Part shown: positions 35,359 to 42,897 of the stretch, one piece after another
How positions within the stretch are numbered: the first letter of the stretch is position 1
Layout of the letters: every line of letters starts with the position of its first letter
Source: Propionicimonas sp.
GTDB lineage: Bacteria > Actinomycetota > Actinomycetes > Propionibacteriales > Propionibacteriaceae
Direction: 5' to 3'
Length of the DNA stretch: 42,912 nt
NCBI GenBank assembly: GCA_030158185.1
Contig: JAOATP010000003.1
Coordinates: 1 to 42,912 of the forward strand
Made by a program: the position numbers and the translations under genes
Notes under the pieces: model-generated
What the model saw: only the letters and a program-made list of their open reading frames with translations
Databases searched by the model: none
Told to the model about the DNA's origin: nothing

Positions 35359-36537
35359 TCACGGTCGGTCCTTCTTCGTCAGCACCGCCCTCCGCACTGC
35401 TTTCGGGCCGAATCGTTGAATGACCTTGTCGGCCGCCTTTTCGGCGTCGCGCCACCCGTGCTCGGGGGTGTCGAGGGTGGGTTGCAGGTACGCGGTGGAG
35501 CGATCGACGAGGCCGGTCACCCGCACGCCGACCCGGCGGATGCGTGCCCGCTGCAAACCGAGTCTGGCAAGCGCAGCGAGTGCTGCCTCGTACACCTCAT
35601 CGGTGATATCCGTCGGGCTGGCGAGCGTGACGGCCCGCGAAATGGTGGTGAAGTCGGCGAAGCGCAGGTTCAGCGTCACCGTCCGTCCCAGCACCCCCGC
35701 TGCCCGCATCCGGGAGGCCACTTTCACGCTCACCCGTAGCAATTCTGCGTGCACGGTGGCCCGGTCGTCGGTGTCCCTGGCGAAGGTCTCCTGGCACCCG
35801 ACGCCCCGCTCGCCGGGCCGCGCGACCACCCTGCTGGAGTCGCGGCCCCAGGCCAGCTCGGACAGCAGGGCGCCGGCATGCGGCCCGAACGCCCGCTGCA
35901 GCGTCGTGCGTGGCAGGTAGGCGAGTTCGGCGATGGTGGTGATACCGAGGCGGTGCAGCGACGCGGCCGTGCTGTCCCCCACCCCGATCAGGTGCTCCAC
36001 CGGCTGCGGGTGCAGGAACCCGATCACCGCCTCCGGCGGCACTTCCAGCAGACCGTCGGGCTTGGCGGCGTTGGACGCCATCTTCGCGATCAGCTTGTTG
36101 GGTCCGATGCCGACAGAGCAGGTGATCTGCTGCTCGTCTGCCACCATCGCCCGCAGCCGCTCGCCGATCGCAGCGGCCGAGCCGTCGCCCTGCCCGGCAG
36201 TGTGCACGGCTCCGGTCAGGTCGAGGTAGGCCTCGTCGATCGATGCGCTCTCCACCTGGGCCGTGAAGGTCTCGAAGATCGCGACGACGGCTGCGGAGAT
36301 CTCGCCGTAGGTGTCGAAGTCCGGCGGGAGGCTGACAGCCGTCGGGCAGAGCCGGCGGGCCTGCGTCGACGACATGCCGCCGCGGACACCGAAGGTGCGC
36401 GCAGGGTAGTTGGCCGACAGCACCACCCCACGCTCGGCGCCGCCCACCCACATCGGCACGTCCCGCAGTTCCGGGCGGCGCCGCATCTCCACCGATGCGT
36501 AGAAGGCGTCCATGTCGACGTGCGTCACCACCCTCAT
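35359..36537 (-). CDS. dinB: DNA polymerase IV (Y family)
   Basis: A 392-residue translesion polymerase. Catalytic carboxylates are intact: Asp8 in THVDMDAFYASVE and Asp101-Glu102 in SIDEAYLDLTG, with the aromatic steric-gate residue Tyr13. It is thus an active DinB and not the inactive ImuB found beside dnaE2 in mycobacteria. Helix-hairpin-helix and little-finger regions follow (GVGDSTAASLHRLGITTIAE; TVTLNLRFADFTTISRAVTL). The C-terminus (RRAVLTKKDRP) shows no obvious QxxLF-type clamp-binding motif. The ATG overlaps the dnaE2 stop (ATGA), and it is the last gene of the LexA-box operon. Confidence 0.95.
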   Translation of the reverse strand: MRVVTHVDMDAFYASVEMRRRPELRDVPMWVGGAERGVVLSANYPARTFGVRGGMSSTQARRLCPTAVSLPPDFDTYGEISAAVVAIFETFTAQVESASIDEAYLDLTGAVHTAGQGDGSAAAIGERLRAMVADEQQITCSVGIGPNKLIAKMASNAAKPDGLLEVPPEAVIGFLHPQPVEHLIGVGDSTAASLHRLGITTIAELAYLPRTTLQRAFGPHAGALLSELAWGRDSSRVVARPGERGVGCQETFARDTDDRATVHAELLRVSVKVASRMRAAGVLGRTVTLNLRFADFTTISRAVTLASPTDITDEVYEAALAALARLGLQRARIRRVGVRVTGLVDRSTAYLQPTLDTPEHGWRDAEKAADKVIQRFGPKAVRRAVLTKKDRP

Positions 36538-39500
36538 CTTCCGGCGCTCCCCGGGCTGGAGTGCCACAGCTTCCGCGGCGCTGCAGCCACTGACCCGCCG
36601 GCGGGTTTCACGTCGGCGTAGGGCGACTGGCGGAAGCCACTGGCGTGCACCAGCACGGGACGGCGGCCGTCTGGGTCGCCCACGCCGGAGCCTTCGGGCA
36701 CCACGTCCATCGCTGCCCGCACGCACTCGATGGCCTCGGTCTCGCTGCGTCCCTCTGCACGGGCCTGCGAGAAGAGCCCGTGCAGGTGGGTGAGCTCCCA
36801 GCAGCCGGTTGCCCGCACGCTGACACCGCGCGGACCGGCGCGGCGCAGCTCGCCGCGCACCACGAGCTGCCAGGAGTTGAAGACGGTCGCGGCGTAGGGG
36901 CCCTGGACATCCTCGAAGAAGGTCGCGTCGGCCGGCCCGGTGGTGTCGTCGAGGGTCAGGAAGACCACCCGGCGCCCGGAGCGGACGGGTGGGGTCTGGG
37001 TGGCCACCTTCACCCCGGCGATCAGCACGTCCTTGCGGCTGCGCCGGGTGAGCAGGTCGCAGGAGAAAGTGACCCCGAGCGCGGCGAGGAAGTCGAGGTG
37101 GCCCGACAGCACGTGGCGGCTGGCGTCCAGCCCGATGATGTCGAGCTCCGCTGCGAGCCGCTCGGTCGCCGTCAGCTCCGGCAGTCCGGTGGGCACAACG
37201 TCGCCGACGTCGGCCGGCCCCGCGAGGTCGAGCGGCAACTGCACCTCCGCGGAGCGGTCGTTGGCCGCGCGCAGCCCCCGGGCCCTCCCGCCGCGACGGT
37301 CGACGCGGTCGGCCCTTTCGAGGTCGGCGACGCTCAGCAGCAGGTCGCGGCGGGTGATGCGTCCCCGCCGCAGCATCGGGGCGTCGACGATGCCGTACAG
37401 CTCGTCGAAGGCCCCGGCGAGCACGAGTCCCTCCAGCACGGGGGTTGCCACCCCTGCGCGGCGCCAGAAGTCGGTCAGCGAAGCGTAGGGACGGGCCTGC
37501 ACGATGCGCTCGAGCTCGTTGTCGTTGATGCCCTTCACGTCGGCGAGGGCGAGCCGGATGCCGTAGCCGCGTCCGTCGGGCAGCCCTGCTCCCGGCGCGG
37601 GCGGCGGCCCGTCCAGCTTCTCCACCCGGTAGCAGGCGTCACTGCGGTTGACGTCGAGGCCCAGCACGAGCACTCCCAGCCGGCGGGCCTCCTCGAGCAT
37701 CAGCCGCTTCGGGTACATGCCGGGGTCATGGGTGAGCACGCCGGAGAGGAAGTGGGCGGGGTAGTGCGTCTTCAGCCAGGCCGACTGGTAGGTGGGCAGG
37801 GCGAAGGCAGCGGCGTGGGCCTTGCAGAAGCCGAACGATGCGAACGATTCGAGCACGAACCAGATGCGGCCGATGGTGGCGTCGTCGTAACCCTTCCGCG
37901 ACGCAGCGGGGATGAACCAGCGCTTCACGTCGGCCTGCCCCTGCGGCGTGCCGAGCGCACGGCGGGCCTCGTCACCCTGGGCGAGGGTGCAACCGGTGAC
38001 GACGGCGATGATCCGGATGATCTGCTCGTGGAACACCACGACGCCGTCGGTCTCTGCCAGCACCGGCTCCAGCGAAGGGTGCAGGTACCTGGCGCGTTGC
38101 CACCCCTGACGCGTGGAGAGGAAGGGGATCACCATGTCGGACTTCACCGGGCCGGGACGGAACAGCGAGATGTCGATGATGATGTCGGCGAAGTCGACGG
38201 GGCCGAACTTGCCGAGGAGCTCGCGCTGGCCCGGTGACTCGATCTGGAAGCAGCCCAGCGTTGCTGCCCGTGCGATCAGGTCGTAGGTGTCCGGGTCGTC
38301 GAAGGGGGCGAGCGCTTCGAGGTTGACCCGCACACCCTCCACACGCTCGATCTCGGTGAGGGCATGCGCGATCGACGACTGCATCCGGATGCCCAGCACG
38401 TCCAGCTTCAGCAGCCCGAGGTCCTCGACGTCGTCCTTGTCGAACTGGCTCATCGGGTAGCCGCCGAAGCTGGCCTCCGTCGGGGTGCGGTCGCCGAGGG
38501 TCGCGTCCGACAGCAGCACCCCGCACGGGTGCAGCGCCAGGTGGCGGGGCAGCCCGTCGAGGGACTCGACGAGGCCGAACAGCACGTCGAGGCGCCGCTC
38601 CCCCAGCCCGGCGGCCCGCAGCTCGGGCAGGTCGCGCAGTGCCGCACGGGCGTCGGCCGCGCGGATGTGCGGGAACGCTGTGGCGATCGCGTCGATCTCC
38701 TTCGGCGGGAGGCTCAGTGCCGCCCCGACATCGCGGACGGCGTGGCGCACCCGGTAGGTGTCGAACGATGCGACGCACGCCACCCTCTCGTTGCCGAAGG
38801 TGCGCAGGATCAGGTCGTACACCTCCGTGCGCCGCGCGGACTCCACGTCGAGGTCGATGTCCGGCAACCCCGCCCGCAACGGGGAGAGGAAGCGCTCCAT
38901 CAACAGGCCGTGCCGGATCGGGTCGACGCCGGAGATGCCGAGCAGGTAGTTCACGAGGCTGCCGGCCCCCGAGCCCCGCGCCGCGGAGCGGATGCCGAGG
39001 TCGCGCACCAGGTCGGTGATGTCGGCGACGGTGAGGAAGTAGGACGCGAACCCCAGGGCATCGATCACGGCGAGCTCGGCCGCCAGCCGTTCGTGGACGG
39101 CCGCGCCGGGGTCGGGATAGCGGGCCGACATGCCGGCCCGGCAGCGCTGCCGGAGCTCGCCGGGAGCGTCCGTTGCGCTGACCTTCAGCACGTCGAACTC
39201 GGGCAGGTGGATCTCGCCGAGGCCGATGTCGGCGCGCGGGTCGAGCCGTGAGCGGATCGCGACCGTCCGGGTGTCGGCGAGGAGTTGCTCCGCGTCGGCC
39301 CTTCCGGCCAGCCGGGACACCTCCTCGGCCAGCTGCAGCATCTCCTTGCCCGCCTTGAGGTAGCCCTCCGCATTGCGGCGGTCGACGTTGTGCGCGGCCA
39401 GCGGCACGAGCCGGCGGGAGGCGTCCAGCACGTCGAGGGTCGGGCCGAGGTGCTTGCCTGCCATGCGCACCTCGTTGGTGAGCACGCCGGCCAGGCGGTG

Positions 39501-40133
39501 GGCGTCGGCGAAGGCCAGCATCCTTCCGGCGTGCGCCGCGGTGCCGACGCCGGTGCCTGCGAGCTGCTGGTGGGCCACCGCCAGCACCAGCTGGTAGGGC
39601 TCCACCACCTCGAGCCAGCTGGTGAGCACCTGATCCGCGACGTCGGGGCGGCCGGCAGCCAGCGCGAGGCCCAGCTCGGAATCGGGCCCCAGCATCACCA
39701 GCAGGTCGCTGCCGTTGGCTCCGACGAGGCCTGGTGTGCAGACCGGCTCGCCACGCGCGCCGGCGGCATGCACGGCAGTGGTCAGCCGGCACAACGACGC
39801 CCAGCCGGTACGCGACGTCGCGAGGGCAACCACCCGCGGCAGGCGCGCGTCACGCAGCTCGCCACCCTTGGCCGGCGTGACCGCCCGCGTCGAGCGGGGA
39901 CGGGCAACAACCGACGGCGACACGGCGAAGTCGACCCCGACGACGGGGGCGATGCCTGCAGCTGCGCAGGCCTTGGCGAACCGGACGGCACCGTAGAGGC
40001 CGTCGCGGTCGGTGATGGCGAGGGTGTCCATCTCGTGCCCTGCCGCTGCTGCGACCAGGGCTGAAGGTGCGGAGGCGCCGTAGCGCAGCGAGTAGCCGGA
40101 GGCCACCCGCAGGTGCACGAAGGGGTCGCTCAT
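36534..40133 (-). CDS. dnaE2: error-prone DNA polymerase III alpha subunit DnaE2 (ImuC)
   Basis: A 1199-residue C-family polymerase for damage-induced mutagenesis. The N-terminal PHP domain begins PFVHLRVASGYSLRYGASAP and contains LAITDRDGLYGAVRFAKAC. The palm carries RSAARGSGAGSLVNYLLGIS and the metal-binding aspartates of LPDIDLDVESARR (Asp425, 427, 429), with the third in LLKLDVLGIRM. FHEQIIRIIAVVTGCTLAQG and FGFCKAHAAAFALPTYQSAW are typical of DnaE2. The C-terminal OB domain (VLIAGVKVATQTPP) follows QLPLDL (965-970), which fits a beta-clamp-binding hexapeptide. The ATG overlaps the HEPN gene stop. Confidence 0.96.
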   Translation of the reverse strand: MSDPFVHLRVASGYSLRYGASAPSALVAAAAGHEMDTLAITDRDGLYGAVRFAKACAAAGIAPVVGVDFAVSPSVVARPRSTRAVTPAKGGELRDARLPRVVALATSRTGWASLCRLTTAVHAAGARGEPVCTPGLVGANGSDLLVMLGPDSELGLALAAGRPDVADQVLTSWLEVVEPYQLVLAVAHQQLAGTGVGTAAHAGRMLAFADAHRLAGVLTNEVRMAGKHLGPTLDVLDASRRLVPLAAHNVDRRNAEGYLKAGKEMLQLAEEVSRLAGRADAEQLLADTRTVAIRSRLDPRADIGLGEIHLPEFDVLKVSATDAPGELRQRCRAGMSARYPDPGAAVHERLAAELAVIDALGFASYFLTVADITDLVRDLGIRSAARGSGAGSLVNYLLGISGVDPIRHGLLMERFLSPLRAGLPDIDLDVESARRTEVYDLILRTFGNERVACVASFDTYRVRHAVRDVGAALSLPPKEIDAIATAFPHIRAADARAALRDLPELRAAGLGERRLDVLFGLVESLDGLPRHLALHPCGVLLSDATLGDRTPTEASFGGYPMSQFDKDDVEDLGLLKLDVLGIRMQSSIAHALTEIERVEGVRVNLEALAPFDDPDTYDLIARAATLGCFQIESPGQRELLGKFGPVDFADIIIDISLFRPGPVKSDMVIPFLSTRQGWQRARYLHPSLEPVLAETDGVVVFHEQIIRIIAVVTGCTLAQGDEARRALGTPQGQADVKRWFIPAASRKGYDDATIGRIWFVLESFASFGFCKAHAAAFALPTYQSAWLKTHYPAHFLSGVLTHDPGMYPKRLMLEEARRLGVLVLGLDVNRSDACYRVEKLDGPPPAPGAGLPDGRGYGIRLALADVKGINDNELERIVQARPYASLTDFWRRAGVATPVLEGLVLAGAFDELYGIVDAPMLRRGRITRRDLLLSVADLERADRVDRRGGRARGLRAANDRSAEVQLPLDLAGPADVGDVVPTGLPELTATERLAAELDIIGLDASRHVLSGHLDFLAALGVTFSCDLLTRRSRKDVLIAGVKVATQTPPVRSGRRVVFLTLDDTTGPADATFFEDVQGPYAATVFNSWQLVVRGELRRAGPRGVSVRATGCWELTHLHGLFSQARAEGRSETEAIECVRAAMDVVPEGSGVGDPDGRRPVLVHASGFRQSPYADVKPAGGSVAAAPRKLWHSSPGSAGR

Positions 40134-40519
40134 CCCGTCCGCCTGGCCGCCCGCGCGGGGCGTGCCAGCCGGCGGGCGACGGCGTCGTGGAAGGCCTGGG
40201 CGTCGCGCACCAGGTCGTCGGCCTCGCGCACGGTGACGATGGCGATGGCTCCCGCCGCGACGGCCTCGCGCTTGCCCTGGGTTGCTGCGAAGAACCCCGC
40301 CCACTCCGAGAACTCCGGGGCCACCTCGCCGACCACCTGCCAGACGTTGCGCAGCCGTCCCCCCGACGCTGACCGCGCCCGGGCCGCGAGGATCGTGGCA
40401 GCCACCCGCAGGGCTGCGAGCTGGGCCTGCAGGTAGCGCTCCGCCGGGCTGTCGGCCAGTTCCGCGCCCACCAGCGCGGCCCGCGCCAGATCGAGGCCGT
40501 CGCTCTCGGCGGGGCTCAT
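40130..40519 (-). CDS. SAV_6107-type HEPN domain protein
   Basis: A 129-residue all-helical protein of the actinobacterial SAV_6107 HEPN family, commonly encoded just before dnaE2/dinB. Helices run over AERYLQAQLAALRVAATILA, VWQVVGEVAPEFSEWAGFFA and VREADDLVRDAQAFHDAVAR. Arg105-x5-His111 is a possible version of the R-x4-6-H ribonuclease motif of HEPN proteins, but many members of this group are thought non-catalytic, so activity is open. It shares one base with the preceding stop (TGATG) and overlaps dnaE2 by 4 bp, so expression should be tightly coupled. Confidence 0.85.
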   Translation of the reverse strand: MSPAESDGLDLARAALVGAELADSPAERYLQAQLAALRVAATILAARARSASGGRLRNVWQVVGEVAPEFSEWAGFFAATQGKREAVAAGAIAIVTVREADDLVRDAQAFHDAVARRLARPARAARRTG

Positions 40520-40845
40520 CAGTCCATCACCGCCCGCAACCGCCAGCGGCCGTCGCCCCAGCTGTGTGCCAGCTCGTACACCCCTGACCGGGCGGCTGCG
40601 CCCGGGCTCGCGACCACGCGCCAGATCTCCTCCTCGCCCAGCAGGTCGCCGGCGTCGGCCACCTCGGGGCCGTCGCCGCGAGCCGCCTCGACCTGCGCAC
40701 CGCGCCACCAGTCGGCGGTCTCGAGCCAGCGGGTCTCCACCTGGCTGACCCGCCAGATCCGGCGACGCCAGCTGAAGTGGGCCGGGCCCTCCTGGGTGCC
40801 GATCAGGCCGGTCCGAACCTCGATCTCCTCGTCGTAGCGACGCAT
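40519..40845 (-). CDS. DUF6504 family protein
   Basis: A 108-residue protein with a basic, Trp-rich body (GPAHFSWRRRIWRVSQVETR; ETADWWRGAQ; EEIWRVVASP) and a C-terminal strand (YELAHSWGDGRWRLRAVMD). This matches the small DUF6504 family often linked to translesion polymerase genes in actinobacteria; no function is known. It is the first gene of the operon, with GGGAGGG before the ATG, about 180 nt downstream of the LexA box. Confidence 0.8.
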   Translation of the reverse strand: MRRYDEEIEVRTGLIGTQEGPAHFSWRRRIWRVSQVETRWLETADWWRGAQVEAARGDGPEVADAGDLLGEEEIWRVVASPGAAARSGVYELAHSWGDGRWRLRAVMD

Positions 40846-40888
40846 GGTCCCTCCCGGTGGCCCTGATGTACTGACTGAGGGAACTGAC

Positions 40889-40933
40889 CGACCCCGGCAC
40901 GGATGGTTCTCCGGCGACGCCGGGTGGGGGTCG
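40889..40933 (-). other. structured segment in the SOS operon leader
   Basis: CGACCCC (40889-40895) can pair with GGGGTCG (40927-40933), enclosing a second perfect hairpin, CCGGC-GAC-GCCGG (40911-40923). The region is transcribed as leader of the DUF6504 operon. No ORF with family character covers it; the open frame to 41017 looks like noise. Confidence 0.4.
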
Positions 40934-41026
40934 AGACCACCAGACGAACTGCCGGGGAACCGTCCACACCGGGGCCGGGACGGGCACGCTGTGCGCGACC
41001 CGAGCGAGCTTCCCCAACTCGCGTTA

Positions 41027-41042
41027 TCGAACGTGTATTCGA
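41027..41042 (-). promoter_or_regulatory. LexA (SOS) box
   Basis: TCGAACGTGTATTCGA differs from the actinobacterial consensus TCGAAC-N4-GTTCGA at one base. It lies upstream of the DUF6504-HEPN-dnaE2-dinB operon, and the divergent DUF4126 gene starts 76 bp away. dnaE2 is a known LexA target in mycobacteria, which makes the assignment strong. Confidence 0.88.
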
Positions 41043-41105
41043 TTGACCACCATCATAGGGCCTGCCTCCGACAGCGAGTCAAGCCCCCGTCACAGGCGTG
41101 GTCGC

Positions 41106-41111
41106 TACGCT
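41106..41111 (+). promoter_or_regulatory. -10 box of a probably leaderless DUF4126 transcript
   Basis: TACGCT ends six bases before the ATG at 41118, so the transcript would start at the initiation codon. There is no Shine-Dalgarno sequence and no clear -35 box. Confidence 0.4.
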
Positions 41112-41117
41112 TTCGCC

Positions 41118-41699
41118 ATGGATGTCGTCGCACTCACTTTCGCCAGTGGCTGGGCCAGCGGCATCAACGCCTACGCGACGGTCTTCCTGCTCGGAGTCAT
41201 CGGGCGGTTCGGCGCGATCCCCGGGATTCCCGAGGGTTTCCAGCGCACCGATGTGCTGGTGATCATGGGCATCCTCGCCCTCGCCGAGTTCTTCGCAGAC
41301 AAGATCCCCTACCTCGACTCGGCCTGGGACGCCATCTCCACCTTCATCCGTCCGGTCGCGGGCGCGCTGATCGGCGCACTGCTCGCCGGGGCGAGCGGCG
41401 AACTGCTGCCGATGACGATGGGTGCGCTCGGCGGTGTCACAGCGCTGGTCAGCCACGCTGCCAAGTCGGGCGTCCGCCTCGCCGTGAACACCTCCCCGGA
41501 GCCGCTCAGCAACATCGGGGCATCGCTCGCCGGTGACGCTGCCCTCGTGACCGTCATCGCTCTGGCCGTCGCCTACCCGGTGCAGGCGGCGATCCTCGCC
41601 GGCATCCTGCTGATCGGCACGATCGTCCTCGCCGTCATGCTGTTCGCCCAGATCCGTCGCGGGGTCACAGCCTTCCGCGCCTGGCTGGCAGCGCGTTGA
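41118..41699 (+). CDS. DUF4126 membrane protein
   Basis: A 193-residue membrane protein with the DUF4126 opening ALTFASGWASGINAYATVFL, and then ALAEFFADKIPYLDSAWDAI and RPVAGALIGALLAG. About five membrane helices are predicted. The function of the family is unknown. The frame is open to 41043, but that would start inside the LexA box region; the ATG at 41118 gives the standard family N-terminus. It overlaps the next gene by 4 bp (TTGA). Confidence 0.85.
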   Translation: MDVVALTFASGWASGINAYATVFLLGVIGRFGAIPGIPEGFQRTDVLVIMGILALAEFFADKIPYLDSAWDAISTFIRPVAGALIGALLAGASGELLPMTMGALGGVTALVSHAAKSGVRLAVNTSPEPLSNIGASLAGDAALVTVIALAVAYPVQAAILAGILLIGTIVLAVMLFAQIRRGVTAFRAWLAAR

Positions 41700-42814
41700 T
41701 CGCTGTCGTCGGCGGCGGGCTTGCCGGGCTCGCCGCTGCCGCCCGCCTTGCAAGGGCCGGTCACGAGGTCGTCGTCCTCGAGCGTGAGCCGGAACTCGGC
41801 GCGGGCATCGACGTCGCCGGAGAGCCGGACGAGACCGTCATCACCCTGCCCTCGGCCTGGCGCGACCTGTTCCGGAAGTCCGGGAGGACCCTCGACGCGG
41901 AATTCGACCGCGCCGGGCTCACCCTCGTCCCTGCCCCTGCGCGCACCCACCGCTTCGCCGACGGCTCAAGCCTCGTCCTGCCCACCGACAGGGGCGAGCA
42001 GTGGGCGACCCTCACGGACACCTTCGGAGAGCCGGCGGCTGTCGCCTGGCGCGACCTGCTCGACCGGCTCGACGGTACCTGGCAGGCGCTGCGGCGGCTC
42101 GGGCTCGAGGCCGAGTTCACCGGAAGTGCGCAGCTCACTGCGGACGTGCGCGCCCGGCTGCGTCCGCGGGAGAGCATCGCGCGGCTCGCAGCAGGGCTGC
42201 CCGCTGCGCAGCTCACGGAACTCGTGCTCGACGTGGCGGCACGGCTGGGCCAGGACCCGCGGCGCCTTCCCGGTTGGCACGCCGTCCGGCTGAGCGTCGA
42301 ACGCACCTTCGGGCGCTGGCAGGTCGCCAATGCTGCGGGCCTGCCGCAGCCAGCCGACGTGCTCGTCGGGATGCTGGTGGAGCGGCTGGCCACGAGGGGC
42401 GTCCGGGTGCACGCCGGCGTCGAGGTGGTCAGGATCCGCAAGGGCGCCGACGGTCCGTCCATCGAGACAACAGACGGCCGGCTCGACGTCGCGGCGGCCA
42501 TCAGCACCCTGAACCCGATCGACCACGCCGACCTCACCCGCGAGAAGGCCGACTACCGGACGGCGAGGGCCGTGCGGCCGGCTGCGGGCCAGGGCCCGTT
42601 GTGGGCGTCCTGGCACACCCTGCTCGACCTCCCGCGGCTGCAGACGGCCGTCCCCGGCGTGCTTGTCGCCTCCGCCTGGTCACCGGCCGGCCCGGACGCC
42701 TGGGCGCAGTTGCTCACCGGGGCCCTCGCCGCCTACCGGGTACACGAGGAACTGACCGGTGAGGACATGCGTCCGACCAACAAGGACTACCGCCCGGGCA
42801 GTGCCCGCCGCTGA
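41696..42814 (+). CDS. FAD-dependent oxidoreductase (amine oxidase / phytoene desaturase-like)
   Basis: A 372-residue flavoprotein. The N-terminal dinucleotide-binding motif starts at once: IAVVGGGLAGLAAAARLARA followed by an acidic residue (VVLERE) that would bind the FAD ribose. The central region (PADVLVGMLVERLATRGVRV, then HAGVEVVRI) is the strand pattern typical of phytoene-desaturase and protoporphyrinogen-oxidase-like proteins, and the C-terminal part contains VASAWSPAGPDAWAQLLTGA. Substrate unknown; no carotenoid or heme genes are nearby. TTG start overlapping the DUF4126 stop as TTGA, so translation is coupled. Confidence 0.85.
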   Translation: MIAVVGGGLAGLAAAARLARAGHEVVVLEREPELGAGIDVAGEPDETVITLPSAWRDLFRKSGRTLDAEFDRAGLTLVPAPARTHRFADGSSLVLPTDRGEQWATLTDTFGEPAAVAWRDLLDRLDGTWQALRRLGLEAEFTGSAQLTADVRARLRPRESIARLAAGLPAAQLTELVLDVAARLGQDPRRLPGWHAVRLSVERTFGRWQVANAAGLPQPADVLVGMLVERLATRGVRVHAGVEVVRIRKGADGPSIETTDGRLDVAAAISTLNPIDHADLTREKADYRTARAVRPAAGQGPLWASWHTLLDLPRLQTAVPGVLVASAWSPAGPDAWAQLLTGALAAYRVHEELTGEDMRPTNKDYRPGSARR

Positions 42815-42843
42815 CCCTCCCCTCCTCCCCTCCTCCCCCGTGC

Positions 42844-42897
42844 CCGACTTGTCAGAATCTGGTGCGCCTATAGCCGCATGAGGTTCTGACAACTCGG
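42844..42897. repeat. 54-nt near-perfect palindrome
   Basis: Left arm CCGACTTGTCAGAATCT (42844-42860) and right arm AGGTTCTGACAACTCGG (42881-42897) pair around TTGTCAGAA/TTCTGACAA. The centre (TGCGCCTATAGCCGCA) is itself palindromic. Of 27 pairs 22 are Watson-Crick, two are G-T and three are mismatches. It begins 30 bp after the FAD gene stop, behind a CCCTCC-rich tract. It may be a terminator, a protein-binding site or a dispersed palindromic element; I see no second copy in this window. Confidence 0.6.

Noticed and set aside
40130-41017. A 295-codon frame covering the SOS leader, DUF6504 and HEPN region in another phase
   Set aside because: Its downstream part becomes the HEPN gene only in the last third; the upstream part is Arg/Pro-rich noise overlapping a well-supported DUF6504 gene.
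42815-42841. CCCTCC-rich tract after the FAD gene as a tandem repeat
   Set aside because: The units are irregular and short; it looks like a simple pyrimidine tract rather than a defined repeat.
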